From: Hyunsoonleella aquatilis
GTDB taxonomy: Bacteria; Bacteroidota; Bacteroidia; Flavobacteriales; Flavobacteriaceae
Assembly: GCF_014270105.1 (NCBI RefSeq)
Contig: NZ_JACNMF010000004.1
Span: forward strand, 186,001-250,000
Reading direction: 5' to 3'
DNA length: 64,000 nt
Shown: positions 58,156 to 64,000 of the stretch, one piece after another
Layout of the letters: each line of letters starts with the position of its first letter
Position numbering within the stretch: the first letter of the stretch is position 1
The notes under the pieces: generated by a model
Databases searched by the model: none
What the model saw: the letters and a program-made list of their open reading frames with translations, nothing else
What the model was told of the DNA's origin: nothing
Made by a program: the position numbers and the translations under genes

Positions 58156-58740
58156 ATGCTCGAGAAAGATACACTTCAAAAAGACCTCTCAGGTCAACAA
58201 CAGCTTATTCAATCTATTAAAGCGAATGATGAATCTTCGCTGAAACAATTATATAAAGATAATTTCTATAAAACCGAGCAATACATTTTAAATAACAGTG
58301 GCTCTATAGAAGAAGCTAAAGATATTTTTCAAGAGGCTTTTGTAACCGTTTGGGAAAACGTTCAGGATAATAAATTTGTCCCTAAGAACCAATCAGCGCT
58401 AAATGGTTATTTATACAGTATTGCAAAAAACAAATGGTTGAATCATTTAAACTCGGCACGTTACAGGAAAACAAATTCATACGATAATAATATGCATGTT
58501 TTAAATGACGAAAGTATCGAAATGAATATTGAACCTGAAAATAACGATAATTTAAATCTAATAGCAAATGCCTTTAATAACTTAGGTGAAGCGTGTAAAA
58601 AGCTTTTATCAGCCTTTTATTACGACAATAAATCACTAAAAGATATAGCCAAAGTATTTGAAATCACAGAAGCTTCAGCTCGCAATAAAAAATACCGTTG
58701 TACTGAAAAACTGAGAAGTCTAACCGTAAAACATAGTTAA
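58156..58740 (+). CDS. ECF-type RNA polymerase sigma factor
   Basis: A 194-residue sigma-70-family factor with only regions 2 and 4. Region 2 has SGSIEEAKDIFQEAFVTVWE (about residues 48 to 67) and the -10 recognition helix NGYLYSIAKNKWLNHL. Region 4 has LLSAFYYDNKSLKDIAKVF and ITEASARNKKYRCTEKL, the -35 helix-turn-helix. The anti-sigma-like gene starts 13 bp downstream and the CHAT gene follows, so the three form one module. It may recognise the 19-bp motif found before the lipoprotein genes at 54585 and 45156; that is an inference. Confidence 0.92.
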   Translation: MLEKDTLQKDLSGQQQLIQSIKANDESSLKQLYKDNFYKTEQYILNNSGSIEEAKDIFQEAFVTVWENVQDNKFVPKNQSALNGYLYSIAKNKWLNHLNSARYRKTNSYDNNMHVLNDESIEMNIEPENNDNLNLIANAFNNLGEACKKLLSAFYYDNKSLKDIAKVFEITEASARNKKYRCTEKLRSLTVKHS

Positions 58741-58753
58741 AACCTATTTTAAA

Positions 58754-59494
58754 TTGGACCAGAATAACCCCATATCGCAAGAACTTTTAGAAACCATAGA
58801 ACGGTATTTAAAAAATACCATGCCTATAGAAGAACGGAATACTTTTGAATTAAAAATCAAAAGTAATCCAATATTACAGCAACAAATAAAAGATGTTGAG
58901 TCTATTCTTTTTGGAGTAAGGCGCGGTATGTTTAAGAATAAAACCAAAGCGTTTCATGAGGAGGTAATTTCTGAAGATGTTACGTCTAAAAAAGACAAAA
59001 AGGTATTCACTTTAAACTTTAAAACCATCTCAATCGCTGCATCCATTGTTGTTCTTGTTGGTGGCTTTTGGTTTTTCAATCGTACACCACAAAACGAAGC
59101 CATTTTCAATACATATTTTATAGAAGATAGAGGTTTAGAAACCAATATGGGAGAGACTAACCAATATGCTTTTGATGATGCTATGGTAGATTATAAGCAT
59201 GGTAAATATGATAAAGCCATTGAAAAATGGAATCTTCTATTAAAAAGCCAACCAAAAAATGACACCCTTAATTACTTTTTAGGTGTTGCACATTTGGCAA
59301 ATAAAGACGAAGATAAGGCCATTAAATTTTTAAAAACTACAGTAAATGACAGCAAAAGTATTTTCTTAAGCGAAGCCAATTTTTATTTAGGCCTCTCCTA
59401 TTTAAAAATGGATAAAACAGATTTGGCCATTGAAGCTTTCCAAAAAAGCAATTCTAAAAGAAGTAAAGCGATAATAGAAGCATTAAAAAAGTAA
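58754..59494 (+). CDS. Membrane-spanning anti-sigma-like protein with periplasmic TPRs
   Basis: A 246-residue protein beginning with TTG (no suitable ATG). The cytoplasmic N-terminus LETIERYLKNTMPIEERNTF and ELKIKSNPILQQQI resembles the sigma-binding segment of many Bacteroidota anti-sigma proteins. One membrane span follows (TISIAASIVVLVGGFWFF, about residues 90 to 107). The remainder, predicted outside, holds about three TPRs (YKHGKYDKAIEKWNLLLKSQ, EDKAIKFLKTTV, DLAIEAFQKSN). No zinc-finger anti-sigma motif is present. The gene sits between the sigma factor and the CHAT protease, which suggests signal transfer across the membrane. Confidence 0.8.
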   Translation: MDQNNPISQELLETIERYLKNTMPIEERNTFELKIKSNPILQQQIKDVESILFGVRRGMFKNKTKAFHEEVISEDVTSKKDKKVFTLNFKTISIAASIVVLVGGFWFFNRTPQNEAIFNTYFIEDRGLETNMGETNQYAFDDAMVDYKHGKYDKAIEKWNLLLKSQPKNDTLNYFLGVAHLANKDEDKAIKFLKTTVNDSKSIFLSEANFYLGLSYLKMDKTDLAIEAFQKSNSKRSKAIIEALKK

Positions 59495-59498
59495 AGTC

Positions 59499-62372
59499 GT
59501 GTGTAAAACTTTATCAATTAATATTTTAAGTGTGTTTTTATGTATTCTTTTTTTAGAAAAAACCAATGCACAAGAAAGTATTAACCTTTCAGATATAGAC
59601 AGTATTAGTTATAACAAAGCAAAAGCGTTTTATAACTCTAGAGCTTATTCTGAATCAGAAAAAATATTACATCATCTTAAAAAGAAAATCAATAAAAAAG
59701 ATAGTACACATTCTGATTTATCGTTCAAAATTTTCAATCTATTAGGTTTTATAAATGCTTACACACAAAAGTTAGATAGCTCAACATATTATTCAAAACA
59801 GGCACTTAGTTTTCTTGAAAAAACGTCAATGCCTCTTTCTGAAAAATTCTATAATAAAGGGTTATTAAAAAACTCTATTTCTTTAAATATGTTTAATTCA
59901 GGTAGAACACAAACATCAATTGAAGAAATGAATGATGCCATTACCAATCTTCAAAAATCTATTCCTCTTGATACTAATAAAACTAAAATTTTAAAGACTA
60001 GAAAAAGGCTATATGCATGTATTGAAAATTTAGGTGGTTTTTATCGAGGCGTTGGAGATAACCAACGCTGTCTTGATTTAATGAATTATGCCTATCAACA
60101 AAAAAAACAATTCCTTCCTGAAAAAGATTTAAGCATAATAATATCGGAATTAATTTTAGCTCATATTCATTTAATTGCAATGAATTATAAAGAAGCAGAT
60201 ATGTTTAGCAACAAAGGATTAGCTAGAATAGACGAGTTGCCATCATGGAAATCTTATGCCCTAATTGTTAGATCTTCTATATATGAAAATATGGAAGATA
60301 TGGCAAATGCTCAAAGAAGTTACGAAAAAACAGAAGCTGAATATAGAAAAAACAAAACACCATACACTTTTCAATTCCTTGATGCTCTGATAGAAATGTC
60401 CTTGTTTTACGCCAAAATTGGAGATAAGAACAAAGCTTTATCACTTGCTCAAGAAGCTTATGATTATACACATAGGGACGGCTTTAAAAACAAATTGTTG
60501 CGGTATTTTCAAACTCAAAACTTAGCTGATGTTAATTTTGCACTTAAAAACTATAAAGATGCTTTACGCTACAGTCATGAGGCTCTCGAATACTTCTCTA
60601 AGGATAGTTTAAAATTAACATCACTATTAGATTCTATTCAAAACGAAACTAGAAAGCCACGTTCATTATTAGTAAATATTAAATCCAAATACTTTCTAAA
60701 AGAGAATAAAAGTATTTCTTTTCTTGAGAATCAAATTAAGGAAACAGAAAAAGCTGTTTCCGTATTAGAGACCAGAAAGCGCATTATCAAAACACACGGA
60801 GATCTTGAGGTGTTATTAAATGACAATAAAGATCTTATTGATTTTAGAAAAAAATTGTATCTCAATTTGTATGAAAAAACAAAAAATGAAGCACATCTTG
60901 ATGCCATATTAAATATACATGAATCTAGTATTTACAATCGTGTTAGATCTAGGTTGAACCTTAAAGATTTAGCACACTTTAATGTTCATCCAAAAATAAT
61001 AAATAGAGAAAAACAACTTAAAGAGCGTATAGATAGTGTACTCGCATTTTCCGTTGACATAAAAGACTATATTAAAGCTAACAAGTTAAGAGACCAGTTT
61101 TTAGATTCCTTAAAACATTCGCATCCCAAATATCATAAAATGCGTTATGCAACAGTTTTTGAATCACTTGGGAGCTTACAGAAAGTAATTCCTGAAAATA
61201 CAACTATTGTTCGTTATTTATTCATTGGCAATACCCTACAGGTTGTAATACTCAATCAAGATGTAAAGAAAATTATACCTTTAGATGGCTTTAACGATTC
61301 TCAAAAAATGATTTCTCAGTTAATAGAGAATCAATCGCACCTTCTTAAAACCAACGACCTATTATTTGATTTATATAAGGTATTGTGGAAACCGTTTGCC
61401 AATGAAATAACCACCAAAAATATCATCATCATTCCTGATGGCGATTTATATAACCTAAGTTTTGAAACGCTAACACCCACAAAAATAGAATCATTTAAAG
61501 AACTCTCAACAAACAGTCTTTTAGCTAAACACAATATTAGTTATAATTACAGCTTGTATTTAATAGAACAATCTGAAAACACTACTAATTATAAAAACAG
61601 TTTTATTGCTTTCGCCCCTGAGTTTAATGATAAAATGAAGGAGACCTACAAACTGGCAATCACAGATTCCATCAACCTAGACAAAACCTATTTAACCTTG
61701 TTGCAACAGCCCTTTAATGTGGATTTGGCAAAAGCATATGCTGACGTTTTTGATGGCAATTACTTTTTAAATGAAAACTCCACAGAACGTGTTTTTAAAA
61801 AAAATGCTAGCGAACATAAAATTATACATATCGGCACACATGCTGAGTCCAATAATATTAGTCCAGAGCTCTCCAGACTACTTTTTGCTAAAAATATTTC
61901 TGATAAAAATGAAGATGGCTCTTTATACGCCTACGAGATTTACGACACAAGTTTAAACTCTAATTTGGCAATTCTCACCGCATGTGAAACAGGCAAACCA
62001 AGTTATCAAGCTGGTGAAGGAATGATTTCATTAGCACATGCATTTAATTATGCTGGTAGCGAAAGCATATTGACTAGCCTATGGAAAGTTGATGAGCGTT
62101 CTACATCTGAAATTATCGAATTATTTTACAAAAATATCGATGAAGGAAAACCAAAAAACGAAGCCCTAAGGTTAGCAAAATTAGACTATATAAAGAATAC
62201 CGAAGGCAGAACAGTTGCACCTAAATTTTGGGCTGGATTAGTACTAATGGGTGATGTAAGTCCGATTGAGATATCCAACACAACAACACCTTGGAAATGG
62301 CTGATTTTTATTGGGTTCGTTGTTATTGGAATTCTACTATTCTTAAAATTAAGAAAAGCAAATAGTGTTTAA
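59499..62372 (+). CDS. CHAT-domain protease with TPRs, membrane-anchored
   Basis: A 957-residue protein beginning with GTG 4 bp after the preceding stop. A signal peptide (residues 1 to about 24) is followed by roughly 500 residues of TPR-like helices (LADVNFALKNYKDALRYSHE). The C-terminal caspase-like CHAT domain has the catalytic pair H781 (HIGTHAE) and C829 (ILTACETG), then GMISLAHAFNYAGSESILTS. A final membrane span (WLIFIGFVVIGILLFLKL, about residues 933 to 950) anchors it. Topology therefore puts the protease on the same side as the TPRs of the neighbouring anti-sigma-like protein, a possible substrate. CHAT proteases elsewhere act in peptide cleavage linked to defence or signalling. 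Confidence 0.88.
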   Translation: MCKTLSINILSVFLCILFLEKTNAQESINLSDIDSISYNKAKAFYNSRAYSESEKILHHLKKKINKKDSTHSDLSFKIFNLLGFINAYTQKLDSSTYYSKQALSFLEKTSMPLSEKFYNKGLLKNSISLNMFNSGRTQTSIEEMNDAITNLQKSIPLDTNKTKILKTRKRLYACIENLGGFYRGVGDNQRCLDLMNYAYQQKKQFLPEKDLSIIISELILAHIHLIAMNYKEADMFSNKGLARIDELPSWKSYALIVRSSIYENMEDMANAQRSYEKTEAEYRKNKTPYTFQFLDALIEMSLFYAKIGDKNKALSLAQEAYDYTHRDGFKNKLLRYFQTQNLADVNFALKNYKDALRYSHEALEYFSKDSLKLTSLLDSIQNETRKPRSLLVNIKSKYFLKENKSISFLENQIKETEKAVSVLETRKRIIKTHGDLEVLLNDNKDLIDFRKKLYLNLYEKTKNEAHLDAILNIHESSIYNRVRSRLNLKDLAHFNVHPKIINREKQLKERIDSVLAFSVDIKDYIKANKLRDQFLDSLKHSHPKYHKMRYATVFESLGSLQKVIPENTTIVRYLFIGNTLQVVILNQDVKKIIPLDGFNDSQKMISQLIENQSHLLKTNDLLFDLYKVLWKPFANEITTKNIIIIPDGDLYNLSFETLTPTKIESFKELSTNSLLAKHNISYNYSLYLIEQSENTTNYKNSFIAFAPEFNDKMKETYKLAITDSINLDKTYLTLLQQPFNVDLAKAYADVFDGNYFLNENSTERVFKKNASEHKIIHIGTHAESNNISPELSRLLFAKNISDKNEDGSLYAYEIYDTSLNSNLAILTACETGKPSYQAGEGMISLAHAFNYAGSESILTSLWKVDERSTSEIIELFYKNIDEGKPKNEALRLAKLDYIKNTEGRTVAPKFWAGLVLMGDVSPIEISNTTTPWKWLIFIGFVVIGILLFLKLRKANSV

Positions 62373-62393
62373 AAGTAAAATGAACTAATGATA

Positions 62394-64000
62394 CTAAACC
62401 ACCTCAGCTTCCTGCAAAAACTGAACTTCATATAAATTCTTATAGTAACCATCCTTCTTTTTAAGCAGTTCTTTGTGAGTGCCTTGTTCTACAATTTCAC
62501 CAGCATCCATCACTATGATTTTATCTGCTTTTTTAACAGTAGCCAATCGGTGGGCAATGACAATAGAAGTCCGTCCCTTCGTAATTTTATCTGTGGCATT
62601 TTGAATCAATTGTTCGGAGTAGGAATCCACTGAAGATGTGGCTTCATCCAACACCAAAATACTTGGATTGGTAACGTAGGCCCTTAAAAAAGAAATCAAT
62701 TGACGCTGACCGGACGAAAGCATCACCCCGCGCTCTTTGACGTTATAATGATAACCACCCGGTAGGCTACTAATAAATTCATGAACGCCTATAGCCTTTG
62801 CCGCCTCAATGACTTTCTCTTCTGAAACATTAGGATTGTGCAAAGTGATATTGTTTAAAATGGTGTCAGCAAATAAAAAGACATCCTGCAATACCACGGC
62901 AATTTGGGTTCGCAAAGAGGCCAAAGTCACTTCCCGAATATCAATATTGTCGATGGCAATAACCCCATCCTTTATTTCGTAAAAACGGTTCAATAAATTG
63001 ATGATGGTAGATTTTCCAGCACCCGTAGCACCAACAATGGCTATGGTCTGCCCAGCTTGTACATCAAACGAAATACCTTTCAGCACGGGTTCGTCCTCCA
63101 CGTAATTGAACCACACATTTTTAAATGCTATATCTCCCCTAAAATGTGCCGCCTCATGTTGGCCATTATCATCAATCTGGGAAGTAGTGTCCAAAACCTT
63201 AAACACTCGGTTGGCCGCCACCATCCCCATTTGAAGGGTGTTAAATTTATCCGCAATTTGGCGCAACGGCCTAAATAATTTTGGAATAAACATCACAAAG
63301 GCAAACAACACCCCTTGGGATGCCGTATCGCTAACTACGTGGGTCAACCCACCATACCACACCACCAAACCAATGGTAATGGACGACGATAATTCCGCAA
63401 TGGGAAAAAAGAAGGAGTTGTACCAAATGGTTTTTAACCACCCTTTTTTATGCCGCTCGTTAATGGCCCTAAACTTTTCATTTTCAATAGTTTCCCGAGC
63501 AAACAACTGCAATATTTTCATCCCTGTAATCCGTTCCTGCACAAACTGGTTTAGGTTGGACACTTCGCTTCGCACCTCTTCAAAAGCTTTTTTCATATAC
63601 TTTTGAAACAGCTTTGTGGCATATAATAAAATGGGCAACATCGCAAAAACGATCAAACTCAATTTCCAACTCATATAAAACATCGCTCCGGAAACCACCA
63701 CCATAGCCAGCAAATCCTTAAAAATCATAAAAAGGCCCTGGCCAAAAATATCGGCGATACGCTCCATATCGGTTACCGAACGGGTAATCAAAACCCCAAC
63801 CGACGAATTATCATAATACTTCATTTTGAAGCGCAACAAATGGTTGAAGAGTTTTACCCTAACGTCCCGCACCACATTCTGCCCCAACCATCCCGAATAA
63901 TAGATAAAGAACAATTGAAAAAGCACCTCCAATAGCAACAATGCTATCATGACAACAATAATCGTCAAAAAGCCTTCGCTCAGCTTATTGGTCAGGTTTT
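62394..64000 (-). CDS. ABC exporter, fused permease-ATPase, partial at window edge
   Basis: At least 534 residues are visible; the frame is open through 64000, so the N-terminus, including the first membrane helix, lies outside. The membrane domain ends near residue 250. The ATPase has Walker A VGATGAGKST, the Q-loop in AVVLQDVFLFADT, signature LSSGQRQLISFLRA and Walker B ILVLDEATSSVDS, then the H-loop IAHRLAT. All catalytic residues look intact. Family members export lipids or drugs as dimers. It is convergent with the CHAT gene, whose stop is 22 bp away. Confidence 0.9.
   Translation of the reverse strand, partial: NLTNKLSEGFLTIIVVMIALLLLEVLFQLFFIYYSGWLGQNVVRDVRVKLFNHLLRFKMKYYDNSSVGVLITRSVTDMERIADIFGQGLFMIFKDLLAMVVVSGAMFYMSWKLSLIVFAMLPILLYATKLFQKYMKKAFEEVRSEVSNLNQFVQERITGMKILQLFARETIENEKFRAINERHKKGWLKTIWYNSFFFPIAELSSSITIGLVVWYGGLTHVVSDTASQGVLFAFVMFIPKLFRPLRQIADKFNTLQMGMVAANRVFKVLDTTSQIDDNGQHEAAHFRGDIAFKNVWFNYVEDEPVLKGISFDVQAGQTIAIVGATGAGKSTIINLLNRFYEIKDGVIAIDNIDIREVTLASLRTQIAVVLQDVFLFADTILNNITLHNPNVSEEKVIEAAKAIGVHEFISSLPGGYHYNVKERGVMLSSGQRQLISFLRAYVTNPSILVLDEATSSVDSYSEQLIQNATDKITKGRTSIVIAHRLATVKKADKIIVMDAGEIVEQGTHKELLKKKDGYYKNLYEVQFLQEAEVV

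Overview
The window looks like a chromosome segment of a marine Flavobacteriaceae bacterium (Bacteroidota). The signs are AT-rich DNA, promoters with the TAnnTTTG element instead of Shine-Dalgarno sequences, SPII lipoproteins, a type IX secretion sorting domain, a zeaxanthin-type carotenoid operon, BspA-like and FN3 surface lipoproteins, and a sulfatase plus GH16 locus of the kind used on red-algal galactans. No replication origin, rRNA operon or CRISPR array is visible.

Layout. (1) 0.1-10.3 kb, minus strand: a polysaccharide-utilisation locus with an AraC-type regulator, a sulfatase, a small secreted protein, two GH16 lipoproteins, and four enzymes that together form the 3,6-anhydrogalactose route (aldehyde dehydrogenase, enolase-superfamily cycloisomerase, KDG kinase, KDPG aldolase). 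Paired TTACCC boxes about 21 bp apart recur upstream of its transcription units and are candidate operators. (2) 10.5-11.3 kb: a scar holding an AraC tail fragment, a serine-recombinase tail and a tRNA-Arg whose 3' end is duplicated. (3) 11.4-17.8 kb: housekeeping genes (Crp/Fnr regulator, FKBP lipoprotein, S4 protein, phosphoribosyltransferase, aroK, tRNA-Lys, tRNA-Leu) and an octaheme cytochrome. (4) 18.1-22.9 kb: a CarH-like B12-binding MerR regulator followed by crtI-crtB-crtZ-crtY, sharing a 12-bp promoter motif. (5) 22.9-26.8 kb: mazG and a tandem duplication that left a dead mazG fragment between two paralogous secreted-protein genes. (6) 27-30.8 kb: a YtxH protein and a sulfur-handling cluster (two YeeE/YedE halves, TauE/SafE, MBL-rhodanese). 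(7) 30.9-36.1 kb: an SOS-like mutagenesis cassette (dnaE-like, dinB, UmuD/LexA-like repressor) with a divergent operator. (8) 36.1-50.3 kb: HMA protein, clpS, prmA, a two-component system, a T9SS cargo protein, a beta-helix protein, repeat-rich DNA, an FN3 lipoprotein, tpiA, a TlpA-like protein, an ABC permease, a DoxX fusion and a DUF1599 protein. (9) 50.4-54.1 kb: folP, a repeat-flanked DUF559 cassette that has run into a lipoprotein gene, a diadenylate cyclase and a DUF3667 protein. (10) 54.6-62.4 kb, plus strand: three surface lipoproteins, then an ECF sigma factor, a membrane TPR anti-sigma-like protein and a membrane-anchored CHAT-TPR protease. (11) An ABC exporter runs off the right edge.

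The most system-like novelty is region 10. A sigma factor, a candidate anti-sigma with a periplasmic TPR domain, and a CHAT protease predicted to face the same compartment lie next to surface lipoproteins. A 19-bp promoter motif shared, at the same distance from the start codon, with a distant FN3 lipoprotein gene (45.2 kb) suggests a regulon. Other points of interest are a dispersed intergenic repeat family with palindromes nested inside it, the DUF559 cassette, and the AraC-locus operators.
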